From Biomphalaria glabrata (Eukaryota; Mollusca; Gastropoda; Planorbidae): DNA of 64,000 nt. The stretch lies in assembly GCF_947242115.1 (NCBI RefSeq), contig NC_074725.1:23231898-23295897 (forward strand). Direction: 5' to 3'. Both the position numbers and the translations under genes were made by a program. The notes beneath the pieces were generated by a model. It had not been told where the DNA came from. It did no database searches and saw only the letters and a program-made list of their open reading frames with translations. This document shows positions 36,001 through 47,568 of this stretch, in pieces. Each line of letters opens with the position of its first letter. The stretch's first letter is position 1.

Positions 36001-39000
36001 GCTTGACATGCTCCTCCATCATCTCAATTTTGATGATGCTACAGAGTTCTGACAGAGTCTCTAAATGATTAATGTGAATGAGAAGAGGCCTAAATACATC
36101 ATACAGGTTGTTACATATCCTCTCCAACATGGCACTGTCAATATAGAAACACAGGTTAAACAGTCTGTATTAACAATAATCATACAAATATGTTCTGCTG
36201 CATGTTATGCTAGTTGAACTAAAGAAAGAAGAAAGATATCTCAGTAATTTAGATTGTCTCCAACCATTCTCTAAAAAATGAAGGCATTATATTGTGAGTT
36301 TTTCCTCAGCAGATGGTTTCCAAACTGAGGATCACGATTTCAAAAGCCAGAGATTGGGATTTTAAACTTCAGGATTTTAAGGAGGTCCTTGGGTACAACA
36401 GGTTCTAGTAAGCACCTGATATGGATAGTAAAACAATTGTTATGTTTACCACACGATTCCCTCTTTAACTATCATGCACTTGATATTGATTGAGGATAGT
36501 AAAACAATTGTTATGTTTACCACACGATACCCTCATTAACTATCAGCAAAGAAAAACATGAAGTTTACATCATCTCTCTTATGGTCAGCAAGGTATGAAA
36601 AGGGAACTCTATAATATGAATATATTAACTCCACTATAAATTTTCTTCATCAATTTGCTTTTAGCAACAAATAGTTGATCTACTCACTCTAAAAGGGGGG
36701 TTGCCTTTGAGAAGAAATTGAAATACAGCTGGTACTCATCTTCACACACATGCACCATAAAGGCACAGCCACTTCTCATCTGTCAATTAGAACAGAAAAT
36801 ATGGAGATTATGATAAGTTCATTTAAAATAGAAACTACTTTAAAACAAGATGTTTAATTTAATACAAAAATGTTGATCATCTTATATTTGAGTTTTAATT
36901 CAGGCAAGTCTGTTATTGGTATAATTATTCTACCATCTTAGAAAATATTAAGACTAATAATTTAATGTGATGTCTTTGTTTACATTGTAATTCTAAGGAT
37001 TGAGTCTAAAACAAACTAAAATAAATAAATACTGTTAAATTAAAAAATTTCTTTCCAGACATAACAAAGAAGCCTATCCCTAGATAAGTGATTGAATGAC
37101 TAGCACAATCCATCATAGTTTTTTTTTCTTTAAAAACAGATAATAGGTAGTTTAAATTAATATTAAAAAACAACAACTCCAGCATTCAAATGCAGAATCC
37201 AATCTTATAGATGCTATTTATATTTATGAAGAATAAACAGATCTATGTTGAGTGGAAAGTCTTAACACAGAAGAGAATATCCCTGACTTACTAGAGCACA
37301 GTGGTCCCTGACATGTTTCGATGCTAAGTCACTCATAGTGGTAGAGATGCTGGGACCCAGTAAAGTCTCCCTCTGAGTAAAATAAAATGTCTGACAATCT
37401 ACTAGAGCACTGGCGTATCTAAAAATACAAGAAATACAAATAATAAACACATTTTTACAATATAGTTCTTCTTCTTTTTCTAGCCAGCTTTTTGCTGCTG
37501 AGATGTGAGCTCTTTTGCAGACTGTGCCAAGTAAAAATAGTGGGCTGTTCTTTTCAGTTGTTCAGCATTACTGTACAGAGTGTTGGTTATGTTGGTAGTA
37601 GGGTCTGCCTAAAGTGGATTAGAAAGGGGCGTTCAACAAGGATTTGGTTTAGGGTTTCATAAGGGTGAGCGCACTGTCTACCAAAGGGTAGGTGTTACAA
37701 TATAGTTAAGTGTACAGTCACCAGTCACTAGATACAAATCAGGACTACCTATCAGTTAGCACTACTCATGTAGGAATATAGATCTAAACCTCACTGCACC
37801 ATTAATGATGATGTATTTATCTCCAATGAGAGTGCATCTTTGCAAGAAATGAAAATTGATTGTGATCTAAATATCAATAAAACTAAAGCTCTTTAACCCA
37901 TTCACTTACTCAGCACGTTCAAGTTGAATGTTAATTTTTCTATTAGCTATATATGTATCTATGTGTTCACATACAATGAGTTTTATAGCTATTCTGGCTA
38001 TCCTTAATGATGACGTGATATATAAAATAAAATAAAAACATACTCATTATCTTTCTCTGTTCTCAGCTCCAATTGTTCTGTTAATGTTTTGACTCTTGGG
38101 GCATTGGCACGGAATTTCCCATAAAACAAAGTGAATGCATTATCTGCCATATTGGGTGAATCCTAAATTTAAAAAAAATATATTTTAAATCAATAGTGAA
38201 AAACATAAGATACTTTTTTTTCCTAAAATAAGTCATGTGTTTTAAACATACAAAAAATTACTATAAAAAAAAAAGAAAAGTAATCTTTCCTTAAAAAACT
38301 TATTTATAAATTTAACCTAAAATAAGGAAAGTGTTGCTTATTTACCTTTTTTGGTTGAATCTGTTGTGTAGCTGTCAACAAAATATTAGTGACATGACTT
38401 TTTATGAGACTCAAGGCTTTGTTAAGGCACTGGCGGAAACGCGCAAGGTAGACATCACATTCTTTGTATCTTGGCTGCAATGTTTTTATAGTTCAGTTAA
38501 TTTATTTTGAAACAAAATATATTCATTTCTGTTTTAAATGAATTTTTCTATTATTCTTACTCAAAAATGTAAACACAATGATGCTGAATAAGTTAATTTT
38601 TTTTTTAAAAACTAGTCAATAAAAAATATGTGAACATATGTAACAACAAAAGAAAAAAACTGTTTCAAAATTTTAAAAAAGTTTTGTTGAAATTTCATTT
38701 AAGTTCAATTAACATCCCTAAACCATTTGGACATTTGTCTGAAAATGATGGGTGCCACTTAATTTATAAGTGTTATGTCACTTCATCCCTAGGTTATTTA
38801 ATCTCCTGACATCCTGTCAAAAAACGCAAACTAAAATGCTATGGCCATATTACAAGGTCTTCAGGACTTGCAAAGGCTTTCCTTCAGAGAACAGTACCAG
38901 GAAAAAGAAGAGGCAAACAGAGAAAGCGATGTGAAAACAACATAAAGGAATGGACGGGCCTGCCATTGAGGGGGATTCTGTTCAAGACGAAAGACAGAGA

Positions 39001-42000
39001 GGAGTGGAGAAGGACTGTCAACAGATCAAGTGTGGTGCCCCAATGGACCAACAAACTAAGGAATAGGTGAAGGTGCTTAAAAGTCAAAGCCTGAAGTGGT
39101 ATCATTACACAATGATGTATAAAAAGTTATTTAATTGGGGATTTAACTGGAAATTAAATGGCAGGGTATTAAATGACTAGGTATTAAGTGACTGGGATAC
39201 AATTAATAGGTTAATTCTGAAACTCTTTGTCCTAATGTTCATCAATCCAGAAACCAAAGTAAACACGCATGACTTGAAGATCAGGTTAATGAGTCTTCAT
39301 TATTTTTTAGATAATGCATTTAGAGTTTGAATATGTTTTTATATATGGCTCTGAGACATAGACACTATATAAAAAAACAACTAAGACTTCTTGAGTGCTT
39401 TCACCAAAGATGCATGCGCTCCATCATGGACATACGGTGGCAGGACCGCACTACAAATAGTGATGTCCTTGCGAACGGTGGTATGGACAGTATATGGTCC
39501 GACAACTAACAGAGGCGCCCCACGGAAACGCTTCAAAGACCAGCTTAGGCGTCAACTTTCCTTGGCTAACATAGAAGAGAGCACCTGGCTGCATGCAGCG
39601 TTGGAACGAGACAGCTGGAGGTCACTCACGAAGGCCACGGGATACACATTTGAGACCAAAAGAAAATCTGCTGCCAAGGACAAACCCAGATGACGAAAAG
39701 AAAATCTAAATCGACCACCTGTGGATAATGGTTATGCTTGCCCTGGATGTGGCAAAATATGCAGTTCATAGCTGGGGCTGCGCAGCCATGGGAAATACTG
39801 TATTCCTCATTAATCTTCGGACTCGAAGACAAGCCTTATTATTATTATTATGTTTTTAAAGATATGTTAATCAATAAAGATTTAATTGTTCAAAATTATG
39901 CATTCTCATACAATGTTTCCTGGAAATCTCTGTAAAATAAGAGCCACAAAACCTGGTGCACAAATCTTTATACTTAAATACAAAAAAAAATGGTGACAGT
40001 ATGGATTAGACTCATCAAGCTAGGCTGGACCCAGTAAAATATGGGAGAGAGAAAATGTATACAAATTAACAAACTCATTTTTTTTTCTTTCATTGAATTA
40101 GGAAGATCCAGAATAAAAAAGATCTGTTCTTTGAAGAAAAGCATTTCTGCTGGTAATCCTATTCTAACTTGATGATATATTGATCGAGAAGATACATACA
40201 ATGGAACAAAAAAACAACAACACTCACTTACATTACTCTTTAGATACAGAATACACTCGTCCATGCGTGACAGAAGAGGAATAAATGTTTCACTGCTGAC
40301 ATTTAAATTGGGTCGGCTTAGTTTCTGGAAAATATATATTTAAAATTTATCTTCAAAATCCTTAGGTAATTGGTGTCTTTAAAAACATTTTTTAATGCAG
40401 ATGATGTGATATTAGTACATTAATTAAATGTCAACATCCATTCAAAAGTAATTTATTCTTTATTTGATTTACTATTAAAGATTAGAAAAAAAACTTTTTA
40501 TATAAATTATATGAAAGTTGCATTTAAACTATATATAAACTCACAGTTGATATACTATCTAGTTCATTGAAATATGATAACTTGTTACTGATACTTTCAG
40601 CCAGATCCATAAGGTGGGTCTGAAAAAAAAATTCACAGATTTATTTAAACACGAACACTTTCATTCTTGTATAACTTTTATGCATATCATCAGCTTACCA
40701 ACTTTTACCACCACAGAACAAGGGCAGGCAAACTTTTTTTTCTAGGAACCACATTGAAAAGTGTATTTCTATTTTGATGTCAGCTTCTTAATAAATTGCT
40801 TGAATTGCTTGGTTTGGTAGTGTATATAAATAAAAGATAAGAAAAGCTAGCGCTATCACCATATATAAAACAATATTTAGCTTTCTATTTAGTATTAAAA
40901 AAACAAAACAGACATTAATCCTCAATCTTCTGTTTTTTTTTCACAGCATTGGTCATTAAGTCAAGACCATTTGGTTGAGCAGATTGTAAGTTTTAAACAG
41001 TGTTGATTCTGTTTTTTTTTTTCTTTCCACAAAACCCAAAAATACCAAAAAGATAGTGCACAACTTTTAAGACAATAGCCTAAGGCAAACCTGGTTTAGA
41101 ATCAAGAGCTGGGCTAAAATTTCACTACCATAGAACAAATTCTAATAGAAAAAAAAACTGCTTAAAACTAAGACTAAGACTAAGACTAAGACTAAGACTG
41201 CTTTATTGATCCTTATGGAAATTTGTTGTGATTACAAGGACTCGTTTCTCATATAAAGACAACACAACAGAAAAATACACATAAATACAACAGACAACAT
41301 AAAGAGTTCATTCAGCGACTACACACAGGTATCTTGGTGCATTTCATGTTCCCTGATCAATGAGTGGCGGTGATAGAGTCTGACCGAGTGAGGTACGAAC
41401 GAGTTTTTGTACCGCTCCGTTCTTGTTTTGATTGACAGCAGTCGCCCACTTCGCGACGACCTGGCGTAGTTCTGATGGAGCGGGTGGCCGTTGTCTTCCA
41501 AGATTTTTTCGATTTTTCTGAGGCACGTTTGTTCAAAAAGTTCCTTTAAATGTGGTAATGTTGTGAGTGTAATTTTTGATGCTTTTTTAATGATGTTTTC
41601 TAGACGTTGCAACAGTTTAGATGAGGCATTGCCTTGCCAACAACTTATTCCGTATGTTAGCAGATTTTGTACAGTCGCGCCGTAAAATATCTCAAGGATC
41701 TTCTTGTTTAATTTAAAACTGTTGAGTTTGTATAGAAAAAAGAGTCGCTGGGCTGTTTTCTTTGTCAGAGTTCCAAGGTGGTCTTCCCATGAAAGCTTGT
41801 TGTTGATGATAACGCTTAGATATTTATATGCCTTTACTTGTTCTATAGATGTAGTGTTTATTTGCAGTTCACGTATAGTTTGTTTTTTCTTTCTAAAATC
41901 TATTATAAGTTCTTTAGTTTTTGTTACATTCAGTTCTAGAAAGTTGTCGGTGCACCAGTTTGTAAACTCTTCTATCGAGCTTCGATACTGAGTTTCGTCT

Positions 42001-45000
42001 CCTGAAATAAGACAGACTATGGCAGTATCATCAGCGAATTTAATGAGTTTAACTGAGTCATAGATGCTTCTTATGTCATTAGTGTAAAGAGTGTATAGTA
42101 CAGGAGAAAGTACACAACCTTGTGGAGCACCCGAACATAGTACTCGAGTTGACGATTTGGTGTTGTTGACTTTAACATACTGGGGCCGTTGGGTTAAAAA
42201 GTTTAGAACCCATGCTTGCAAGTAAGGGCTTACATTTAAGTTACTCAGTTTGTTTATCATTAGATGTGGCTGTATGGTATTGAAAGCCTATATATACAAA
42301 GCTTATATAAAGCTCTAAAATTCACACCACTGTCAGACATGACCAACGTCTAATTTTTCACCTCAGAACTGGACACAACAACAGAATGAATCAACATATG
42401 TTCCAGAAACTAAAAATTGGAACTTGCAAAATAACTAACTATATGGAGAGCTGCCTTTGGAAACCACTGTGCAGTTCATCTCATATAGTTGTCTAGTCAT
42501 CTGAACGCTTCAACATAACAATAAGAACAAGGATGAAGAAGAACACCACTGTCAGAGATTTTTGAGACAGGAGGATGCTTGTAACTATATTTACATAAAG
42601 AAATCATATCAAAATGTTATCAATCTCCAATAAAACTACAGAAACTAAATCTGATTTAACCAGTTACCTGTTCTGCTAGCAGGTGTTCACATTCTTCATG
42701 CAAGGCATTAGTTTTGGTGGCCACATGTATGTATTGATTGTTTAACTGTTGCAAGTATTCCAATGCTTTGCTGACCTCTGCAAGAACATTGCTGCACTGG
42801 TCTTTATACTGGGTCAATTCATCTGTGTACTGTCTGTAAAGTCAAATCAGAATACAAAAAATAACTAGTCTTCATTATCTGCTATGACACATCAAGATTT
42901 AATCAAGGGATTGAAAAAAAAAAGGAGAAACTATCAAGTAGTAAGGGTTTAACAACAATCATAAAAATGCTTAGAGCCATGTCATGATTAAAGTTCTCAA
43001 TGTTTTCTTCATGCTTCTTTATTATATTTTTTTTCTATATTTATATATAAAATGGTCAAAATAGACAAAGTCATAAGGTACTACATTTCACAACAAATCT
43101 TAAAAGGATTGGACTTATGGAATGATGTTTATATCAATAGTTTGAGAAGAGTCATGATTTTGTTATCACACAAGTAAAATTGTAACTGATTTAAACATGT
43201 AAACAAGCACAGCTATGCTTGTATAGAAAACCAGGCTAAAATAGCTGCTCAGAAAGTGCTTTGCAGATGATTGAATATTTTTTGGGAAACATAAAAGTAA
43301 TGATGATCAGTGATCAGAGCAGACTTTAAAAAAATTTTAGGAAATTTTGTACACCCCCGTTTTTTAACTGGCCTGTCACGGCAAATTAAAAAAAGATGTT
43401 GAATCATTTAATTTAATATTTTCTTTAAATAATATTGTATTTCATAATAATTACACTGCATAAGCTTTACTGCACACAAAATGCATACAAGACACTATTG
43501 TTTTGTACCTATAGATGAGAGGAGAAAGCTTTTTGCAGATGCAAAAGAGAAAGGAGTCCTTATAATCACAACAAATTTCCATAAGGATCAATAAAGCAGT
43601 CTTAGTCTTTATATCTGGGTCCAGGCAGTCTAGCAATTTTTTACCAGAGAAACTGTTTATTAAACTTTGTACCTGAAGTCCACCAAAAAATGCTTTGAAA
43701 AGCAATTGAGAGAAAACTGCTGAACCTCTGAACTGCATATAATATATACATATATATTGAGGATTCCTTATGTGACTCTTTTTCATGCTGATACAAGTTG
43801 TTTACAAGAAGTGGATCTCTACCACAATGGGCTTTTAAAGCATTAGTAATGATTAGTTATTAGTTAGACATAGAAAAAACTATAATATATATTACATTAT
43901 ATTTCTCACTAATGATCTAGACGATAGATCTATCTATAAACTAGATCTACTTAAATCTAATAATTTGTATCTAGATCTACATCTCTAGTGACTCTAGATC
44001 CAATATATTATTATTAGATCTATAGACTTATACTATACACTATAGTCATGTAAAGTAGGCATACATCTATATTAGTATATAGATCTATAAAGTTTAGATG
44101 GCCGGTAGGTCTACTAGATCTAGACCTTAGAATTCTTATAATAGATCTAGAGGTCTAAATCTAATCCCATTTGAACTCATGGAAGTCAGCAGGCAGGGTT
44201 CATATTAGAAAAATCTAGAGGCCATCGTAACGATGAAGTCAAAATTATTAGCACATAGCAGCGGGGCATAATGATACTTTCAACTCTGATACTTTTCTGA
44301 ACTTTTCAAAAGCTGGCAACCAGCCATTGAAGTCTAGATGCTCTAATAATAATAATCTAGATCAAAAAAATTCAAATTAAAGAAACTAGATATCTTATCT
44401 AGAATATATCTATTTAGACTGATATTATACTGATACTAGTCACTCTAGTCTAGTCCTAGATCTATAACACAATACGATAACACAAGATTTTTTAAATAAT
44501 AAACCTTTAACTGTGTCAAAACAAATCAAATCTTATTTTGCATTCTTCTGTAAATGGAAAAATAATAAAATCTGATTGAACTAAAAAATCAGATTTAAAA
44601 AAAAAATGGGAAAAAAATTCGGATTTAAAAAAAAAAAATATCACAGAAAATTTTGATTTTTTTTTTGCTAGAAAATCGTATTAGAAGAAATTTTCGGAAG
44701 AAGAAGAAAAAATAGAAACTATCTTCTAGTTATCATTTGATTTTGTATCCAGGGCAAGAAATTTCCAGGATTATTTTGGTTTCAACAAAATTCCATGCAT
44801 TTTCCATGTTTCCAGGTGATGTGGCAAATGACATTGCCTGCTCAATGTGGCGCTACCTAATGTTAAATTATGTAAATATCTTATAAAATTGTGTCAATAT
44901 ATTTGAAAAAAAAAAAAATTAACCTGTACAGTCCACCATCATCTCTCTCTAGGGATTCTTCTAACTCTGAAAACCAGGAGAAAAACTGAAGAAAAAAATA

Positions 45001-45412
45001 AATTAAGGTATAACATCATATTAAGAAGATTCTAAACATTTAAAATTACATTTCAATTAATTGAGAAAAGTATTGAAAAAAATATTCTTTGGTCATTTCT
45101 ATTATAATTACTTTGTATGGAATTTTTTGTTTCAAGTGTTATATATGTGCTCTTTTTTTATTTTAATTACAAAATATTTATCAAAATGAACTTAAAACTA
45201 CTGAATTATTAAAAGGCATAAAAGCACCTGCTGAGCATTTTCTATCTTGTTGGAGTAAGGCAATTTAGTCTCTTTCATAAAACTAGATAAGCCAGATGTG
45301 TCTTCAGTTTTCTCTTTGTCTTGTAAAGTTACTCTAGCTGGAGTTAATGATTGAGCGTCATCTTCAGGCAGCTGTCCCATAGAAAAAAAATGTAAATGTG
45401 TAATAGAATATC

Positions 45413-45458
<46 letters not shown>

Positions 45459-46356
45459 ATGGTACTAACAAAGACAATCCTAAAAGACAACAATTATATG
45501 TACTATTAAATAAGCCTATAATCAAGTAACCCTAGCTGTGAAGTATTTTAAATCATCAAAATATTAGGAACAATAAGTTCAGGGCAGACAAATTACCATA
45601 AAATAGTAAAACTCATGTTGGGCATAATACATTCACAATTAAATGATCAAAACAAGCTATGGTACACTTAAACTTAAAGAACAGTAAAGAAAAGAAAAAC
45701 ATTTACAAGTCAGTTAATCATAGTTCATATCTAGATCTAAATGAGACTAACTCTATTAAGTCTACTCTTAGAAACTCTAACTTCTAAGTCTCTAAGTCTA
45801 AGTGCATAAAGTGACACAATAATTTTAATACTCTCTATCTTAGTATCTATCTAATATAAAACTCTACTTCTCTAGTTCTACTAACTTTACTAACTCTAAC
45901 TCCGACTCAGTCTGACTGTGAGTCTAAAGTCTAAGACACTCTAAGACGAAGACCTCTAACTACTCTAGTGACACTCTTACTCTAGTCTCTTACTCTCGTC
46001 TTTAGTCACTAAGTCAGTCTAGTGAGTAAAATGAGTCTGTGTACTAGTGTAGTCAACTGTAGTCTAAGTGAGTCTAAGTCCTAAGTAGTCTAACCTAGCC
46101 TAAAGTCTAACTCACTAAGTAAGTCGTGAGTAACAGTCAGTCAGTCAGAGTTAACAGTAAGTCGTCTATTGAAAAGACAATTATTTACATTCTTTGGTAA
46201 TGGCCTATGGGTTGCAATGCACCCTAAGTCATGAAGAAGATTTTTTTGTTCTGAAGTAAGTGGAGCTTTGGGGTCAGTTTTAGCTTCCCATAAAGAAACT
46301 CTATCGTGAATAACTCGTAAATCTAAAGGCTTATAATTTGGATACGTGTCAGCCAT
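24094..46356 (-). CDS. COG3: Conserved oligomeric Golgi complex subunit 3 (20 of about 21 exons)
   Basis: COG3 belongs to lobe A of the COG tether at the cytosolic face of the Golgi, which captures retrograde intra-Golgi vesicles. Exons (minus strand, 5' to 3'): 46356-46189, 45371-45228, 44985-44924, 42833-42668, 40619-40545, 40324-40232, 38474-38346, 38162-38044, 37418-37292, 36779-36688, 36134-35995, 32434-32274, 31957-31750, 31048-30933, 30771-30682, 30227-30104, 25489-25407, 24786-24652, 24532-24326, 24192-24094. All junctions keep phase and use GT-AG, giving 846 codons from ATG 46,356. The residue 104-236 region is the Sec34-like helical domain ([20 protein letters not shown]). Later landmarks are [98 protein letters not shown] and [13 protein letters not shown], all closely matching animal COG3. 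A serine-rich, probably disordered segment (residues 492-560) is exon 13. Donors of exons 1, 2 and 15 (GTAAAT, GTGCTT, GTTTGT) are weak. After TEQ a donor follows, so a short last exon (about nine residues in human) remains unlocated. Confidence 0.95.
25980..26690 (+). repeat. Intronic dispersed repeat with two diverged tandem units and a microsatellite tail
   Basis: Two related segments, about 25,990-26,150 and 26,240-26,390, share 'tatgtaaaaatgc..t..aa', 'aaatttgaa.ttaattt.att' and 'aaactgtctttgcgaag'-like blocks. Downstream, 26,545-26,660 reads 'acccaaggaacatttctgcc', 'aagttttatcaagtttggtc' and 'cataca' repeats, ending in TATATATATAGATAGATA. This 'aagtttcatcaa.tttggt' style of 3' end is common in invertebrate LINE/SINE tails, but the class is uncertain. 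Confidence 0.45.
31318..31735 (-). repeat. ACAAAGCTTAT-type repeat, copy D (double unit)
   Basis: Minus-strand orientation inside the COG3 intron after exon 13. Both units contain 'cgagaatgg.tgtg' and 'ccaattagtcaattaatt'-type AT-rich blocks followed by 'agggaaac', as in copy B at 8,264-8,760. It stops 14 bases short of exon 13. The end near the exon lacks the AAGCTT terminus; the distal end (about 31,320) has AAGCTTAGCTAAGGGGAAGA. Confidence 0.55.
33155..34994 (+). mobile_element. hAT transposon (GTF2IRD2/ZBED-like), TIRs and perfect 8-bp TSD
   Basis: Perfect 14-bp inverted ends CAGGCATGTCAAAC / GTTTGACATGCCTG. Flanks 33,147-33,154 and 34,995-35,002 are both CTGTAGCC. The plus strand, antisense to COG3, encodes a hAT transposase in broken frames. 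A DDE-region segment at about 33,505-33,780 reads [20 protein letters not shown] and [13 protein letters not shown]. The 33,840-34,133 segment reads [20 protein letters not shown] and [15 protein letters not shown]-terminal dimerisation region at 34,509-34,733 reads [20 protein letters not shown]. Sequence style matches the transposase domesticated in vertebrate GTF2IRD2. Frames are separated by several stops and shifts, so the copy is inactive. It lies in the intron between COG3 exons 11 and 12. Confidence 0.93.
35915..35962 (+). mobile_element. LINE 3' tail with hairpin and ATT repeat (short copy)
   Basis: 'gttaatcttcggaactaaag' then 'acattgccattattattatt'. It is related to the fuller 3' ends at 39,812-39,852 and 47,905-47,945. 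Only the tail is present. Confidence 0.45.
36423..36545 (+). repeat. Local direct duplication, period 71 bp
   Basis: 'ggatagtaaaacaattgtta' + 'tgtttaccacacgattccct' + 'c.ttaactatca' occurs at 36,423-36,474 and 36,494-36,545 with only two or three differences, in the COG3 intron between exons 10 and 11. Confidence 0.85.
37470..37690 (-). mobile_element. LINE C-terminal fragment
   Basis: Minus-strand translation gives [20 protein letters not shown], then a diverged segment ending [16 protein letters not shown]. The 'HP.ETL.HIL..CP.L...R' pattern is usual in the C-terminal region of invertebrate LINEs. The frame contains a stop and the copy lacks both ends. Confidence 0.45.
38825..39070 (+). 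mobile_element. LINE 3' coding end, frame intact to stop
   Basis: An uninterrupted plus-strand frame of 81 codons ends in TGA. It reads [20 protein letters not shown], then [27 protein letters not shown] and [17 protein letters not shown]. The 'KL.WYGH..RS.GLAK..LQGTV.G.RRRGRQ..RWEDNI.EWTG' pattern is a well-known LINE C-terminus. It is 5'-truncated and sits in the COG3 intron between exons 6 and 7. The same family's tails are at 6,228 and 7,140. Confidence 0.7.
39335..39855 (+). mobile_element. LINE 3' end with C-terminal zinc finger and ATT tail
   Basis: Two overlapping plus-strand frames read [20 protein letters not shown] then [20 protein letters not shown] and [21 protein letters not shown] broken C2H2-like finger follows ([11 protein letters not shown], stop, [10 protein letters not shown]). 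This C-terminus is typical of I/Nimb-type or related LINEs in snails and fish; clade assignment is tentative. The 3' tail has the hairpin CTTCGGACTCGAAG and then (TTA)n to 39,852. One frame shift and one internal stop are visible. Confidence 0.65.
41160..42288 (-). mobile_element. 5'-truncated Rex1/CR1-like LINE (reverse transcriptase part)
   Basis: An open 313-codon minus-strand frame (42,260-41,319) begins within reverse transcriptase, just after the first catalytic Asp. Upstream codons in frame read AFNTIQPHL. Motifs follow in order: [32 protein letters not shown] (catalytic FADD), [18 protein letters not shown], then a connection/C-terminal region with [14 protein letters not shown] and [20 protein letters not shown]. 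The style matches Rex1-like members of the CR1/L2 group. After the stop there is a 3' untranslated region with CAATAAAGCAG and a (GTCTTA)n tail, seen on the plus strand as 'actaag' repeats at 41,168-41,199. It lies in the COG3 intron between exons 4 and 5, in the same orientation as the gene. Confidence 0.85.
43545..43612 (+). mobile_element. Isolated 3' tail of the Rex1/CR1-like LINE
   Basis: 'aggagtccttataatcacaa', 'caaatttccataaggatcaa' and 'taaagcagtcttagtct' match the 3' untranslated end of the element at 41,160-42,288, with a few substitutions and in the opposite orientation. This is an extreme 5' truncation, in the COG3 intron between exons 3 and 4. Confidence 0.75.
43870..44480. repeat. 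Cryptically simple region rich in TCTAGATC
   Basis: ATCTAG, CTAGAT and AGATCTA words recur dozens of times without a fixed period over about 600 bases of the COG3 intron between exons 3 and 4. TCTAGA and AGATCT are palindromes, so both strands look alike. Smaller patches occur at 26,383-26,398 and 46,440-46,525. Confidence 0.7.
45416..45455 (+). repeat. Poly-A run of 40
   Basis: Forty consecutive A on the plus strand (T on the COG3 coding strand), about 45 bases upstream of the exon 2 acceptor. Confidence 0.95.
45720..46145. repeat. Cryptically simple region rich in AGTCTAA / ACTCTA
   Basis: AGTCTAAGT, ACTCTAACT, GAGTCTA and TAGTC words fill the COG3 intron 1 next to exon 1 without a strict period. 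The core word GACTAA/TTAGTC is also the tail repeat of the Rex1/CR1-like LINE at 41,160, so the region could be a decayed expansion of such a tail (inference). Confidence 0.65.
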
Positions 46357-46559
46357 TTTGACACAAATCTGTAGTATCGTTTTTCAATTAAAAAGTTTAC
46401 CAAAAGTGAAACTACAGTGGGTAAAATAAAAATTACGATCTCGGTATCTGTAATCTAGATTACAGACCAATAAATAGATCTATATAAATATCTAGATCTA
46501 TAAAGATCTACATAGATCTAGATCGTGTTCTTATTTTTAAATTGATTTTTTTCTATTGG

Positions 46560-47180
46560 AGGGGAGTTGTTACTGTTAAACTATCCCCAGCGTTGCCAAG
46601 GGGAATTTTAGGTTAACACTCCTTCAATAAAAGAAAACGGTAAAGCAAACTAGTCACCAAATCGCATGAGCGAATTCAGAGGGCTGAGAGGGGGAGTTTA
46701 TTATTTAAAAACCCCTCCAAGTTTTTTTTTTTTTTTTTTAACTCCACCTTTAATTTTTTAAAAAATTAGATATCTACATTCATGAAATTCCATGAGTGTA
46801 TCCAAAAGTGGGCAGGGTTGTAAAATGTTTGACGTGTTTTGGTTGTTCCTTAGAGTTCTTGTCCAAACATCCAGCCTGACGCAGGAGTACTTGGCCCTTG
46901 GGCGTGGTTGAAGCTGGAATGGGGCCATTGATAAGTCCAAACCACAGTCCAGCATGCAAACCACACGACCAGGCAGTTTTGAATTTATATATAAGACCTC
47001 TTTCGTCATTAAAAAAAACAAAAGTTAACTACAGTCACCAAATCACATGAGCGTAGATACTCAAAACCACCCTCTTCAAGAAAAAAAAAAAACTAGTCAC
47101 CCAATTCCATGAGCTTATCCAAAAAAAGTTTTTAGTTTAACCCCCAGCCTTTAAAAAAAAAAAGGGGAGGGGTCGCTCCA
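46560..47180. repeat. Diverged repeated segment upstream of COG3
   Basis: The phrase 'agtcaccaaatc.catgagcg' recurs near 46,652, 47,033 and 47,094, each next to A- or T-tracts and 'aacccc' blocks. A related 'gaaattccatgagtgta' is near 46,785. Spacing is irregular because a SINE (46,825-46,990) sits between copies. The element class is unknown. The COG3 promoter must lie at or right of 46,357, but I recognise no specific promoter element. Confidence 0.4.
46825..46990 (-). repeat. tRNA-derived SINE family C, minus-strand copy
   Basis: Minus strand: 'actgcctggtcgtgtggttt' head, 'tgctggactgtggtttggac', then diverged body and 'ggaacaaccaaaacacgtca' end. Its head is closely similar to those at 48,825-48,960 and 62,087-62,255. 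Confidence 0.65.
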
Positions 47181-47568
47181 TTAATAAAGTGCAATGAATA
47201 GAAATATTTGATATTTGACCAAAACTTGTAAAGTAGCCGGACATTGAAGTAATAAGACACCTCAGAATATGCATTATTTTAGTTTCAAATACAGGAAATA
47301 ATGCTTGTTGCTGAGGCTCACAGCACTCTACCAGACACCCTAGATGGCAAAGGAGAAGTGTTTACTAATCCAACTCAAGAAAGAACCTTTTCTAGAGTAT
47401 GTAAAAAAAATTGAAGGAACTGGAAGTAGGCTAATGAAAATGAATTAATTGTATATATGTGTAAGAGTGCAAAGGAATATAATTACCCCCCCCCCCCTGA
47501 AAACAAAATCCTGGATATGTTATAAATAGACCCCTAGTGGATAATTTTAACAGTTTTATCTGCATTAA

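Noticed and set aside
40725-40790. 'agggcaggcaaac…ggaaccacattg', resembling a hAT left end
   Set aside because: No inverted partner end or target duplication was found; the resemblance covers only about 30 bases.
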